This document shows positions 1 to 12,100 of a stretch of 64,000 nt of DNA, one piece after another. The position numbers were made by a program, and so were the translations under genes. Every line of letters starts with the position of its first letter. Within the stretch, counting starts at the first letter, position 1. This DNA is from Cordilura impudica. Taxonomy: Eukaryota; Arthropoda; Insecta; Diptera; Scathophagidae. Location: assembly GCA_963682025.1 (NCBI GenBank), contig OY821519.1:1507501-1571500 (forward strand). Reading direction: 5' to 3'. The notes under the pieces were generated by a model. That model had not been told where the DNA came from. It searched no databases and worked only from the letters and a program-made list of their open reading frames with translations.

Positions 1-112
1 ATTAAATATTTGAGCTCGAGGTCTGATTTTGACAAAAGTTATTTATTAAATCCAATATTGGATTTAATAAATAACTTTTGTCAAAATCAGACCTCGAGCT
101 CAAATATTTAAT
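1..112. repeat. Perfect 112-bp palindrome at the window edge
   Basis: Bases 1-56 are the exact reverse complement of bases 57-112, with the axis inside CCAATATTGG. There is no loop, so the sequence would form a full-length hairpin or cruciform. It starts at base 1, so the arms may extend out of the window. It could be the tip of a foldback element, a recent inverted duplication, or a fold-back artefact of sequencing or assembly. The lack of any mismatch in AT-rich DNA points to a very young event or an artefact. Confidence 0.9.
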
Positions 113-790
113 TTCTTATTTACAATTGGAAAGGTCGAATAAAAACATCTTTAAATTTAATTTTTTATTTTACATTTTTATTTTTAATTTTTCATTATTC
201 ATTTTTAATTTTAGTTTTTCATTTTTCATTTCTTATTTTTCATGTTTCATTTTTTATTTTTTATTTTTAATGTTTTAGCTTTAATTTTTTATTATTCATT
301 TTTTATATTTTATATTTCATTTTTCCTTTTTATTTTTTTTTTAATTTTTTATTTTTAATTTTTTTTTCAATTTTCATTTTTAATTTTTTATTTTTTATTT
401 TTCTTTTTTAATTTTTTATTTTTCATTTTTATTCTTAATTTTTTATTTTTCATTTTTTATTTTTTTTTTTATTTTTCATTTTTAATTTTTTATTTTTCAT
501 TTATTATTTTTCATTTCATATTATTTTTCATTTTTTTCTTTTTTATTTTTAATTTTTTATTTTTCACTTTCAATTTTTCATTTTTCATTATTCATTTTTA
601 ATTTTTCGGTTTTATTTTTCATTTTTTATGTTTCATTTTTCATTTTTCATTTTTTATTTTCCATTTTTAATTTTTTATTTTTCATTTTTAATTTTTCGTT
701 TTAAATTTTTTTTTTTTTTCAGTTTTCATATTTCGTTTTTTATTTTTCATTTTGTTTTTTCATTTTTTATTTTTCATTTTTAATTTTCAA
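113..790. repeat. AT-rich degenerate minisatellite (TTTTTCATTTTTAA type)
   Basis: About 680 bases of T-rich DNA made of short interchangeable words such as ATTTTTCATTTTT and AATTTTTTATTTTT. The reverse-complement version fills 13076-14440. Both tracts end against a copy of the same short inverted-repeat element (790-916 and 12931-13075), so tract and element appear to be parts of one composite repeat. Open frames inside the tract are low-complexity and not genes. Confidence 0.85.
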
Positions 791-916
791 ACTGGTTATC
801 ATAATATCATAATTTTTTCACCAATACAATCACATTTTGTGTTACGCTCACACGTTACGCTTACATGTTACGCTGTTTTTGAAATTTACCTCCCTGCGCA
901 TATAGATGTTTACACA
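790..916 (+). mobile_element. Short inverted-repeat element (family P), copy 1
   Basis: Contains CACCAATACAATCACA followed by repeated GTTACGCT words and the tail CCCTGCGCATATAGATGTTT. It matches copies at 12931-13075 (opposite strand) and 46078-46222. The better copies carry inverted ends CAATACAATCACA / TGTGATTGTATTG, as expected of a MITE. The inner end of this copy is degenerate. It abuts the AT minisatellite on the left and a Helitron-like fragment on the right. Confidence 0.65.
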
Positions 917-1179
917 TCAAAAACAAACTTATTTTTATTACAAACACATTAACAAATTTAATAAACACACACATAGCATTGTATAGTTTTATGTATGTGT
1001 TAGTAGCGACTTTGGATGTAATTTACTCAAAATAAAGGAAAAAATAAAAAAATCTGTAAATCTGCAAACCCGCTATAAAGAAATACCTTTCAAATAATAT
1101 ACGTTTGGTTATAATCGGGATAAAACGGTAGAACAAAACATCGGTCAGAAGAAATCGCCTAGCCTATTAATATTATAGA
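917..1179 (-). mobile_element. Helitron-like non-autonomous element, 3'-truncated
   Basis: On the minus strand this begins with the family 5' end (A|TCTATAATATTAATAGGC) and runs through the conserved body with GATTTCTTCTGACCGATG and GCTACTAACACATACAT. The 3' hairpin and CTAG end are missing because family P DNA replaces them. Better copies lie at 18642-19009 and 46810-48821. Confidence 0.7.
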
Positions 1180-1224
1180 TATGTTTTCTTTCCAAAAATA
1201 AACTTATGTATGTTAAAAAACTTC

Positions 1225-1606
1225 GATTAATTAGAAATCCCAATATTAAAATCTCTTACATCAATTGGTCGACCACTACGGTGTTCATGTCGGCAGCTCG
1301 TACTGCCTCGCTTAGAGGCTGCCACCCAATATTTTATAGTCGTAAACGAAGAAGCAGACAGGAGCAGCGCAGAGTCAAGCTCGGCTTTAATATTGGCTGG
1401 ACTGAGACCTTTCAAGTGCAGGTAAAGGCGATCAATTTTTTCCATATTTTTCGTTTACTTTTTATGGCTCACAAAAACAAATAATAAGACGTGAAACTTA
1501 AAGGAGATGGTTTTTTAAGGTTGCCACCTTTCACCGAAGTAATTTTTTCAAAATACTAGCGCCATCTATACGTCAGATCGGGTTGTTCTGGGACTGCCCT
1601 CATAAC
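1225..1606 (-). pseudogene. mariner-family transposase, N-terminal fragment
   Basis: The minus-strand frame (1445 down to 1227) opens with a methionine and holds LYLHLKGLSPANIKAELDS, then TIKYWVAASKRG and RSGRP. This order (first helix-turn-helix, YWVA-x-FKRG, DRSGRP linker) is that of the DNA-binding half of mariner transposases. The catalytic half is absent. Upstream of the start, an end-like sequence at about 1575-1606 reads GAGGGCAGTCCCAGAAC on the minus strand, a plausible transposon terminus. It is a 5' remnant of a dead element. Confidence 0.75.
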
Positions 1607-3160
1607 GAATAATGAAAAATCTAAATGCGCCGAACTTTTACCTTTCGAGTGTGCTAAATTTGTAAAAACAAAATATGGTGACACTTAGTATGACCAAAAC
1701 TGGGAGGAGAAAATTTTTTCGAAAACTAAAAAAAAATTATATTAAAAAAAATCCTTAAAATTAAAAAAACTTATTTAATCGAAAAAAAAATTGTTTTGAA
1801 AACGCAATATTATAAATTAAAAAAAGGTTTCACAGTAATAATATCCCCAGTATGGTTAAGGCCGGATATTTTTGACCATTTTCGTTGCTTTATTTTTAAA
1901 GTTACTGTGCGCATTAATAATTACAATCAACAATTAATGAGTCACATACATTTTTGCATCACACAATTCCATTAACTAGTGGATATCGCAGAAGCCTACA
2001 TACTTCTTATGAGTATCGATATGAGTATTTGAAACCATTGACGTGCCTCCTCAATCTACATCCTGAAATAGCAACGACTGAAAGAGTGTGAAGTACATAT
2101 TTTATGGTTACTGCTAAAAGAAACAAGTAAATTTTCTTTAAAAACACACCTTTTTTGGTCATGAACTTTATAATTTGTGGCATATTGAATATTTTGAACT
2201 AACATAACCTTATAGTTTTATTTATACTACAATTTTTACCTTTACAAGTTGACCTTTTGTGTTAATGTATCTTTGCCATATTATCAAGGCTACCTAAATT
2301 CCTTCTTCTTACTCTTAACAGCCGTAGTTGTTTGCTGTAGAACGTATAAAAGGAGCTTAATGCACTTGTAAAATATGACTCTTGAACTTAATTGAATATT
2401 GTGTAAAAATTTTCTAGTTACGTGTAGTGGGATTTTGCAACAGAAATTTATGTCCATTACCTTTTTATTTTAAAACATTTCCTTATATTGCAACATTTGT
2501 ATAATGTTCACCATAATTTTATATTAACTTTTTGTACATTATTCTGCACAGTATTCGTAGCAGTCGCAAACAGGTCGTATAGCTGATTTTTCTTTTAGTG
2601 GGTACCGAATTATGTTTTAATGAGAATTAGGTTATTAAAACATAATTCATAAATAAAGAAGGAGTATGATGATTAAAGGACCACAGTGGACTGGTTTCAA
2701 CAGGATAGATTATATTTTACAATGAAATTATATTCGTGTTCTGATTGTTGTTATTAATCCTGTTGGTATGAATGCTTTTCTTTGTTTTCAAATACTCGTA
2801 ATTCATTCGGTTTAAGTCAATGGATTTTTTTTAGCGAAACAAAACTAAAATAATTTATTTTTCACATATATTTTATTATTTTAATTTCGATCGATATCAG
2901 AGGCTGATCTGTCTTATTGTCACCCATTGCTGAATTATCATTTATTCTGTTTATCAGCAAATTAAGACGTATATAAAATGTACAAAACCCAACTAAATAA
3001 AACTAGTTGGCCATAATAATTTTACTTTGTATGTAATACCACTGGTATCATAAAATGTTATCTACTAGAAATAAATAACAAAAGTATGAGTAATACAAAA
3101 TTAAAAATAATTATACGTTATAAATGTAAACTAAAGGCAAATTTCTCTAGTGGCCAAAAG
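1607..3160. other. Non-coding AT-rich stretch
   Basis: I see no gene, RNA or recognisable repeat here. There are A/T homopolymer runs near 1730-1830. Confidence 0.5.
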
Positions 3161-3164
3161 AAAA

Positions 3165-3745
3165 CTATGATTTTTAAACTCTTTCTTTTAACTCATACTC
3201 TCTGTGTGTCTGTCTGTCTGCCATGGGTGGACCCCATTCCCCCTTATCAAATTGATCTGAAACTTGGCCCATAGTCTTGTCGCGACTACAGATTAATTTT
3301 GGGGTAGTCACGCACAGTCATGCGTGGTCACGTACAGTCACCGAATGATCTAAATGTCATTTCCCCTCATCCGATCGATCTCAATCTTGGTCCATACACT
3401 TGCTGTGAAAAAAGATTAACTTTGACTTAGTCACGCACAGTCACACATGGCCACACACAGTCACGGAGTGATCTAAATGTCATTTACCCTCATCCGACCG
3501 ATCTTAAACTTGGTCGATATACTTGCTGTAAAGAAATATCAACTTCGACGTAGTCACGCGCAGTCACGCATAGTCACGCACAGCCACGGAGTGATTTAAA
3601 CCCCATTTTTCCTTATTCGATCGATCTAAAACTTGGTCGATAGACATAGTCACGCACTGTCCCGGAGAGATTAAAACCCCAATTCCCCTCATCCGATGGA
3701 TTTGAAACTTTGTCCATAGACTTGTTGTGGCCAAAGATTAATACA
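3165..3745 (+). repeat. Tandem array of ~123-bp units (solo arm of element E1 type)
   Basis: The word GATCTAAATGTCAT recurs at about 3347 and 3470, with GATTTAAACCCCAT at 3593, giving a 123-base period. Each unit holds several GTCACGCACAGTCACG words and a CATCCGATCGATCT block. The reverse complement, with the same entry sequence TTTTAAACTCTTTCTTTTAA, occurs at 60390-60810 next to E1. This stretch is therefore probably a solo inverted-repeat arm left by an E1-type element, as in Foldback or Galileo elements, whose arms also carry tandem repeats. Confidence 0.75.
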
Positions 3746-6361
3746 AATAGTTTAATACAATAATATTTTGCGCTTAACGCAATGATATTTTCACATCATA
3801 TTTTTGCCTGAATTAAAAAACTGTGGTGTATCTTGTGACATCTTAAAATATATATAATTGTTATTAAATGGGTTAACATTAAGAAAACTACATGATGTTG
3901 TTATAAGTATCGGTATTGTTATAAACACAAAAGTGTTGGTATACAATTAGGTGTTTCAATTATGTTTAACTAAATAAAAATCCGAATTAGGAATTAAATT
4001 TTCCCAAATTTTTATATTTTTCAAATTTGTTAATTTCAGTTTTAACATAGCTGATAAAAACAAGACCTTTTCTTACGTGGGAAGAAAGAAACAGCGTTTA
4101 ACAAGGACATCTAAATTTTAACCAGAAAACAATCTACACTTGTATTACTGCATTTCAGAATACAACATTTAACTTAAAAAAACCACCAAATGTAGTGGAT
4201 CTAGACCAACTAATCGATACCCTATACCATGAGTTAAGAGACAGGATCCTGGGTCCATCTAATGGAATACATATTCATGTTCTTCGGGTTGACTTTTGTT
4301 TATAAATCAATTATTTTTTTTTAAGTTTTAGTTTGATATATGGCCCAGGTAAAAAATACATATACATTCTTATACTGTTCACAATTGCAAATATTCAAAT
4401 AAACAAAATCTACACTTTCAGTATTGCTACGAGTATGCGAATACTTAGTACTTTCAATATTAAAAAGGTTAACAAAATACTAAATACAGCATGGAAACTT
4501 TTGTTTATAATCAACAACGAGTTTCGTTCATCCCTTTAAAATTCATTAAAATATGTACAATTTTAGAAAGTTACATCTTTACTTTATTTTATTAACAGCG
4601 TATTTTTGGATATTTTTTGATTTAATTTATTCTCAATAAAATTAAAAACTTATTTGTTTATAAGAATAAAAAGTCAATATATAATATTTACAAATATATA
4701 AAAAAAAACAAGTTATTTTCGACATTTAACATTTAGAATTTATGTAGGATCAAGATCAAATGTTTAAACTTTCATTAAATTTAATTTGAGTTTGTATTTT
4801 TACAATTTATTTAATAAGTAGAGACCATGCCTCGTAATTTACAATAGACTGAAGTAGAATTCTTTATTTTTTTTTAATAATTTTCATGTACATATATTTT
4901 AATCAATATTGCAACTGTTACCTGAATTCTACACTTTTAGGTTTTTAATATATATAATTTAAAAAGTTTTTTCTATCCTCCGTTTATTTGTAAATTAAGT
5001 TCACCGTACTGCTTCAGTCTTACCCAACTATTGCCGCGAGTATGCGCGCACAGTTTTAGCTCGATTGGATCGTGGGAAAGGGTTACAAATCGATCCGAAG
5101 ACAACAAATGAAAATTTTTAGCTGAATATATTTTTATTATTTATAAATATTTATTTATAAATGCATATTTTTAGAAAATATTTTCCCATTTTTCGAGCAT
5201 GTTTTTAGAATAATTTTTTTGGGATTTTATTGCATAGAAATCACAGTACTGCCGATAATCTGTTGCTCAGTTGTGCTACATTTCATTATTGAGTTCCAAA
5301 TGGCTCTTGAGTAAAGACAGAAATTCAAAGTCAAGTATAAAATTTAGTAGCTTAATTTGAAATTTTTATTTTACATGTTTTTAATAAATAAAAAAATATA
5401 GGTACATTAAATATTTATAAAACATATTTGCTAATGCTCCATTCTAACAAAATTTGCAATTTATTTCATTATTTTCCTTCTTTAAGTTTCAAAATGCAAT
5501 TTTTAATCAAACAATATCATATATTTCTAAGTAAGACAGAAAATTCTTGCCAAATTTGATCAAATTGAAAGACGGTGAGATCTAAACAGCTTATTTTCTA
5601 AATTGATTTCAAATAAAAGCTTCAGCATAACTTCTATCTTAATGAGATCCAATATCATTCAAATGTTTGCTATAGGCATTAAAGAAAATTTTGACAATGT
5701 GGGGTTTTGTCTGAATAATTCAATTAATAGCAATCGATGAATTACGAATAATGTATTACAAACTTTCACTCCACTTGATAATTAATTATATATTATTATC
5801 ATAAAATTCGAATTTCAATTTTACTCCATTTTCTGAATCATAATTCAATGTGTTATAAATATTAAATATATAAATTACCGCTTACTGTTAAAGTGTAGGC
5901 ATTTAATTACAGTTTTACCAATAAATTAAAGTTTCAAAAAACAAAGTATCTTCTATTTGAGTAAAATGTATGTACGTATGTATGTTAAGGAATAACTTTT
6001 AAAAATACCATATGTTTAATTTTATTTCAAAGTTAATTCCAAGCCTATAAAAGTATTTAGCATAATCGTTAGCAACATATGTTCACAACATTATAGCCAA
6101 TTACTTGTTGTTCATAATAAAATAGTTCTGATACTGAAGAATGAATAGAGACGAGTGTAACTTGAAAAATTTATGTACACATATTTATTTTCATACCATT
6201 TACGTAATTGTTGAATCGAGTTGTTATGATAGCAACAAAAAACTATTATTTAATATAGACACAACACAATTTAGGTAAAATTTTAGACTCTGTCATGTAT
6301 TACACGATATTGCCGTACACAGCATTATGGGTTTGATTTAATGTTTGTTACCACAAAAAAA
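3746..6361. other. Non-coding stretch with one INE-A scrap
   Basis: Apart from a degenerate INE-A 5' fragment (4193-4295), I see only AT-rich sequence and a short ATGTATGTACGTATG tract near 5968-5984. No coding signal is convincing. Confidence 0.5.
4193..4295 (+). mobile_element. INE-A 5' end fragment
   Basis: Holds a decayed GGTCTAGACCGACTA-type inverted core followed by GATACCCTATACCATG and the equivalent of GAGACCCTATCTCATAGGCCC, the first ~100 bases of the INE-A family. The rest of the element is missing. Confidence 0.6.
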
Positions 6362-6920
6362 AAACGGACTATACGATACATAGGGTATCATGCATTTAGA
6401 GAAGGAGTCTTAGGCCCCACTAATTGAATGTGGAAAATAAGCCTAAACAAATTCTGTGTGCAATTTTTATAAATTTTTTTGCCGGTAGATCTGAAAAAGT
6501 TCATATCGGATGCTATATTTAAATGGCGACAAGTTCGAAAAATAGGCCGATCCTGACAGTCATACATGAAACAAAAAAAAAACTCTGTAATATTTTTGTT
6601 TTTTTGATAGATTTAAGTGAAGTTCGGGACCATCTCAAAGAATTTTTAATTTGTCTCTAACAAACAGACACAAACCAAATTTGACCGGACCATTTAACCG
6701 ATTTTTACCAATTTCAATACCAATCGTCCTATCGCCGACGGAAGATCATGTACCAGATTTCAACAATATATATTAATAGTTGGTTTTCAAGACTTACATG
6801 GATAGACAGATGGACGGACATAGCTAAATCGACTGAGAAAGTCATTGTTAGTCGATCGGCGTAATAAGATCAACACAAACTCATTATGACCTGACCACAT
6901 AGTAGTAATGCGCATAAAAA
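6362..6920 (+). mobile_element. INE-A copy, old and degenerate
   Basis: Recognisable blocks in family order: a decayed ACCGACTATACGATAC start, AAAAGTTCATATCGGATGC, TTTTTTGATAGATTTAAGTG, a short GACGGACAT microsatellite remnant, ATCGACT, and CATTATGACCTGACCACATA near the 3' end. Divergence is clearly higher than in the copies at 13214-14035 or 63249-63986, so it is an old insertion. Confidence 0.75.
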
Positions 6921-7636
6921 GTACTAGATCTAGATCCACTTTTTTTCCAATCACTGCAATAATAATCTCTCTCTGAGTTAATTTAACGAAGTCTGTCCGT
7001 AAGCCATAAACTACAGACAGAAAGCTACAGTTAACAAATTCAAAAAATGTGGATACATTTTGATAATCATGGAACACATAAAATATGGAGGCTTCTGTTT
7101 GGTTCAGAATCGCTAAAATTTTGTTCTATAAACTATCATTCCGAGATATTCTCCAATACATCGCACATCCGGTGCAATATCGACATAAGTGCAATTTTTT
7201 CCGAAATTGAGTTAACAACACCCAAATGTCAAATTTTATATGGTGTAAAAACGACATTGCTGCATCTTTGCTAGCGCCCAAGTGAGACCACTTTTTTATT
7301 TGACACAAAAGCTGTAACGACAAAACTTTTCAAATCAACAAAATCATAATAATCACTTGCACGCGATACTTCATGAATGATTAGTAAATTAGAGTAAACT
7401 TTGGGGAAACAATGACATAAATGCACTTTGACTTTTCTAAATATATAGATTTTTTATAAAGTAATCAAAGCGTGTTTCAGTTACAAAATGTCCATTACTT
7501 TATTGCATAAAAGTTTCAACTATCGATGTAAATTTACTCATACGGCAAGAATGACATAATTGAGGGTCGTCAAACCCTTCAAGGACTCAAAAAAGAGGCA
7601 GGTGCAAAATAAAAGAATAATAATATTAATTCTAAT
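6921..7636. other. Non-coding stretch
   Basis: No gene or repeat recognised. Open frames here look like chance frames in AT-rich DNA. Confidence 0.4.
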
Positions 7637-8129
7637 TAGAGTATTCATAAAATCAACATATTTTGAAAACTGGTTTTCGGGGCATTCGAAAAACTATAAT
7701 TTTGTAAAACCGGTTTCGAATACGGTTTTAGGTTAAAAAACCGGTTAACCGATTTTTTTTATTAAATAGAAAATATTTATAATTTTCATTGTTTTATTAA
7801 AGAAAAATAGATGACAAATAATTCAAATGTTTGTATTGCTTTATTACAAAGAAATAACAAAAAAATTATATTTAAAAAAAATATTTAATTAAAATTGATT
7901 TCTGTTTATAAAAAAACGTTTATAATAACGTTCCTACTTGTTTCTATTTTATTTTTTATTATAATATATATAATGAAAATAAGATAGATACTGTAATACT
8001 TCATTTTGAATTAAAATAAAAATTAAATTTTATAAACCCATTGGGCAATAAAACTTAAGTACAACCAAATTAAAGTAATCATCATCATGAATATAATACA
8101 TAAAAATTAAATTTTTCTAAAATAATATT

Positions 8130-9360
8130 TTAGAAATAATATGCAGTTAAAGTGATTTGTTTTTAGACGATTTTTTGGTTTATTTTTAATGAAACTGGAA
8201 GAGGAAAATACTCGCTCATTGGACAAATTGTCAAAAGGCAGTTGTTATATAAGTTTTACATCTTTTCGGTTCTTTTGTTGAATTTGTCAAGATATATGTA
8301 TGAAATCTTCATCTAGTGATGAATGTTTTTGTATGACACCTTTCGGATTTTGAATAATATTCATTTTGTTGTTCAAATCACAAATTAAACTACTGGGATT
8401 TTCAATATCTCAACTTAAATCTTCATCTCAGTCTGTTATATTCTCATCTATCTCCTTATGGGGATATAAATTAACAGCAAATTCTTTAGACTCCGCTTTG
8501 GCGGAGTACTTCACTATATTATCATTAGAAGGGTGTTTACCGGAACTAAGGTATATAATGATTGTATTAATAACTTTCACTCTAAGTTCATTAAGTTTCA
8601 TCATTAGAAGTTCACACATTTTTTGTGCGTTGTGTGTGTCAAGTTTGTTTAAATGATTGAAAAGAAATCTAAGAACTGCTTTTCCCTCAATTTGAGTAAC
8701 AGAATCCTTTAATAACTCTTTAATTGATATTTCTAACGGTTGAAAAGTCTTCCAAATATTATGTAGTGCCTCAATTTAAAGAGTTGTAAAAGGACTTATA
8801 CCTAAGTCCAACAAAGCATAATTGATACATTTACATATTCTTAAAAATTGCTCAATCACTTTCGACAAAGAGTTCCATCTTTGTTTAACATCGCAAACTA
8901 ATCGCAGCTTATTCTTTAATTGATTTTAATTTTTCTATAGTCTCAGATTTTTTATTATTATAAAAATTTTCAATTAAAATCCAGACTGTATTTTCGCTTG
9001 CAGGCATTTTTAAGCCTTTCGTACTCAAATAATCTTAAATAATTTTTGAATTTTTTACGGCTCTCACAGACATACTATCTTCTTCCACGCATCTAGCCAG
9101 AATTTTACCAATATCAGTATTGGTTTTGGAGTTCGCCTTAGGGAATGTTATTTTTTTTACATATATTTGATGTGGATGGCATATTTTCTGCAGTTTGGTT
9201 AGTAGATTTTGTTGCTATTTCTACCTTATGGACGTTGCGAAGGTGGTTTATCAATGCAGATGTGGATGATCCTCGACAACTCAAAATCTTTGGACTTTAC
9301 CGTGTGCGACTTTTTGTCATCTTTTGCGAAATACTTCCACACTATACTCATTTCTAATAG
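8130..9360 (-). pseudogene. hAT transposase remnant (BED finger, RNase-H fold, C-terminal dimerisation)
   Basis: Reading the minus strand in shifting frames gives, in order: a BED-type zinc finger start VWKYFAKDDKKSH with SALINHLRNVHK (His ligands) near 9230-9350; LSTKGLKMPASENTV near 9000-9030; LVCDVKQRWNSLSKVIEQFL near 8830-8910, the conserved D-x-x-x-R-W-N-S block of hAT enzymes; and NLSNERVFSSSSFIKNK near 8180-8230, the SxER(x)FS block of the dimerisation region. Multiple frameshifts and stops, and an apparent internal deletion between the first and second blocks, make it non-functional. Confidence 0.8.
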
Positions 9361-9678
9361 AAAAAAATACGTTAAATTTTGTTGTATTTATTTTTAATTT
9401 AACTTACTCAAATTTGTTTACTTACTTTAATTTGTTACACATTAACACTTCCACGTGATGAAAATAATTCATATGTTTTTTCTCTTGCCATAAGAGAGAA
9501 AATCGTTTTATTTAAATATGGTGTACTTCAAAAACTTATTTTTTCACTGCTAATGTAACATAGAGACTTATTTTGGAAATATGTCAAATATACATGACAA
9601 GTGGAAGTGTTGAGAAAAAAAGGAAGTGTTCATAATAAAATAATAATATGAGTAGCCCAGTATCAATACAAGGAGTTA

Positions 9679-9934
9679 AGGCCTAGTTAGCCACACGTAA
9701 CCGTATCCGCACCGTAACGTAAAAAAGAAACAGTATGTTGCTGTGTAAAATTAACCAAATTTTATCAGCTGTTTACAAATGTTACGTACAAACTTAGCCA
9801 AACTAAAAAATCAAAAGGTTGGGACGTTCCAGTTACGTGACAGTTCAGTTCGATAACTGCTCTAAATGCTTTTCATGAAACATAAAAAAACAGATGACAC
9901 GTTTGGTTACGGTTACGTGTGGCTATTTCGGCCT
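9679..9934. mobile_element. MITE (family K), 256 bp, TTA target duplication
   Basis: Inverted ends AGGCCTAGTTAGCCACACGT and its counterpart ACGTGTGGCTATTTCGGCCT share the block AGCCACACGTAACCGTA. A direct TTA lies on each side (9676-9678 and 9935-9937). It sits inside the hAT element, so it is younger. A second copy occurs at 24769-25038, also flanked by TTA. A 3-bp target site would fit the PIF/Harbinger superfamily; that assignment is inference. Confidence 0.85.
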
Positions 9935-10107
9935 TTATTTGCTCAAAAATGTTAAAAAATCTCTTCATTAAAAAACCGGTTAACCGACACCAAAAAACCG
10001 GCCTGTCGAATTATTCAGATTTATAAAATATTCGAAACCGGTCGGTTTTTTAAATAAAAAACCGGTTAACCGGTTTCTGGTTTCGGTTTCGGTTTTTGAA
10101 TACTCTT

Positions 10108-11785
10108 ATTTTAACTAACAGAATAGTCACCAAATTTTAGGACTCTTTAAGTCAATTCCTATTTTAGGAATTATTTCGAAAACTTTGAACGTAATTTCTC
10201 AACAATTAGGAAAGTTGCACTTACGTCGGTATAGACATATATAATTATTATCCCTTGAATTTATTTAGTTCTCTATAAAAACCTCATCAAGTTTGATTGA
10301 TGATTGTATTTTGTGGACCCGATCCTTCAACTATAAATTAAAACGTTTTATTTTATATTTATATATTTATTCTAAAGGAAGCTGAAACTTTTACAAAAAA
10401 AATGTACTGGCAGCGTTATTTAAGCTTTCAATTCTTTGCCGGTGCTTTGTTTTTTGTAACATCAAACATTTCTAACTGGGAAGTTACGTATTTATGTATA
10501 TACATAGTAAGATAATAAAAAGCATTATAGGACCAATTGTATGGCTTACCTTTAAAATCACATTGTTTCGTAATGTAAAACGACATCAGCATTTTTTCTG
10601 TTTTTTTTTTAATTTATTTTTTCTTATTCTATGCGACAGAATGAAAGCATGTGCCACAAATGACCAAACATTCAACTACATATTCGTATACACCGATATT
10701 TATAGAGACAATGTAAAAACATAAAAACCACAATCACTAGATAAATCATTTGGCATCGTATGTTCGTTCGTTCGTTCATTCATACATACTCATAGTAATG
10801 TAGTTTATAATCTAGACAAAACATTCTTAAAAGTGGTTACACATGTGTTTTAAACGACAAGTGTGCAGATTTGAATTTTTGAAAAGGTAAAAGCAGAGCT
10901 TAACAAAAATCAGAATCTCTATTTTATTATAACGAAACAATGAAGTTTCTTGTCATATTTATACCAGAAGCACGTAAATGGTCACATAAAAATATCATAG
11001 ATTTCTTACAACAACACTGAGATTTTTGCATGTGTGTGTATGTTTTTTAAGTAATATGAGTAATAAAAAAAAAAGACACCAACAACAAAAAATATGTACC
11101 AAAAAACTTGCGAAATATTCGTAACATATCGTATCAAATACACTGATGGTCATTATTATAAGAATAGCTTAACTCAATTATTTTTCTAACTCAAAAAAAA
11201 AACAATGTTTTTGAACTACGATTACCAGAGTATGTGACACATGACGGATTCACAAAATATGCTAACTTCACTAAACATAAAAAATTTCTGATGGTGCATT
11301 AGCTACGGTCTCTTCCAATTTAAGTGACCACAATTTAACTTTTTATTGATAGTACCAAATTAAAAAAAAAAAAAGCTTATGAGTTATCTTTTCACTGGAC
11401 CTCATCCACGGGCCGGCACTGTTACCATACATATCTGTCTAGAATATACATATATACATATATGTACATATATAAAAGGGAAAGTTTGTTTGTTCGATGT
11501 CTTGTTTGTAGTTCATAAAAGGCTGCACTACCTATCTAGAAGGAATAATTAATACTCGAAGACTATATTATTTACTTTATAAGTTTAAGCAAACCATTAT
11601 AATTAAATTACGGTATAAATATTTACAGTAACTTTATTCATTTTTATTTACTTGTAATCAAGGCCGTGGAGTCGTCAAAATAAAGTTCCAACTCTCACTC
11701 CATCCCCTGAAAATTTTAAGGTCTATCTCTGACTCCGACTCCTACTCCAAATCTGACTCCGATGTTAAATGTATAAGGACTTCTT
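10108..11785. other. Non-coding stretch with simple repeats
   Basis: No gene is supported. It holds a TTCG/TTCA tetranucleotide tract near 10758-10790, ATATACATATATGTAC repeats near 11447-11475 and a GACTCC-type minisatellite at 11695-11763. A sequence at 11142-11170 (CACTGATGGTCATTATTATA) resembles a Tc1-type terminus, but I could not pair it firmly. Confidence 0.45.
11695..11763. repeat. Short GACTCC/ACTCC minisatellite
   Basis: Runs of CTCCATC, CTGACTCCGACTCC and GACTCCGATG hexamer-like units. Confidence 0.6.
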
Positions 11786-12100
11786 ACTATTAAAAGGCTA
11801 GGCGATTTCTTGTTACCGATGTTTTGTTCTACCGTTTTATCCCGATTTCGACCAAACGTATATTATTTGGAATTGTATTTCTTTTTAGCTGTTCACCAGA
11901 TTTAAAGATTTTTAATTTTTTTTTCCTTGTTTTGAGTAAATTGCATTTAAAATTGCTACTAACACATACACAAAATTATACATATGCTATGTGTGTTTTA
12001 TTGAATTTGTTAATGTGTTTGTTAATGATTTTGTTATCTTCATTCACAATAATAATAAACCATAAAAATGTTGGTTTGTGAATTGGCTGGAATCTGTTAG
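11786..12100 (+). mobile_element. Helitron-like non-autonomous element
   Basis: Plus-strand copy of the family: AAGGCTAGGCGATTTCTTGT, CCGATGTTTTGTTCTACCG, TTGCTACTAACACATACA and GTTGGTTTGTGAATTGGCTG, ending GGAATCTGTTAG|T. The 5' TC terminus has decayed and the 3' hairpin is lost. The closest better copy is 18642-19009. Confidence 0.7.

Larger units (their letters stand above)
7637..10107 (-). mobile_element. hAT transposon, degenerate, ~2.5 kb
   Basis: The ends match as short inverted repeats, AGAGTATTC at 7638-7646 and GAATACTCT at 10098-10106. The flanking octamers ATTCTAAT and ATTTTAAC agree at 6 of 8 positions, as expected of an aged hAT 8-bp target duplication. Both subterminal regions are dense in AACCGGTTAACC words, typical transposase-binding repeats. 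The interior holds a broken hAT transposase on the minus strand and a MITE at 9679-9934. Confidence 0.8.

Noticed and set aside
78..278. Phe/Ile-rich open frames at 78-278, 13031-13216 and 13977-14174
   Set aside because: They are translations of the AT minisatellite, with no complexity or conservation.
11142..11345. Short Tc1-type MITE (CACTGATGGTCATTATTATA start)
   Set aside because: The proposed right end (AAGTGACCACAATTTAAC) pairs only weakly and no TA duplication is clear.
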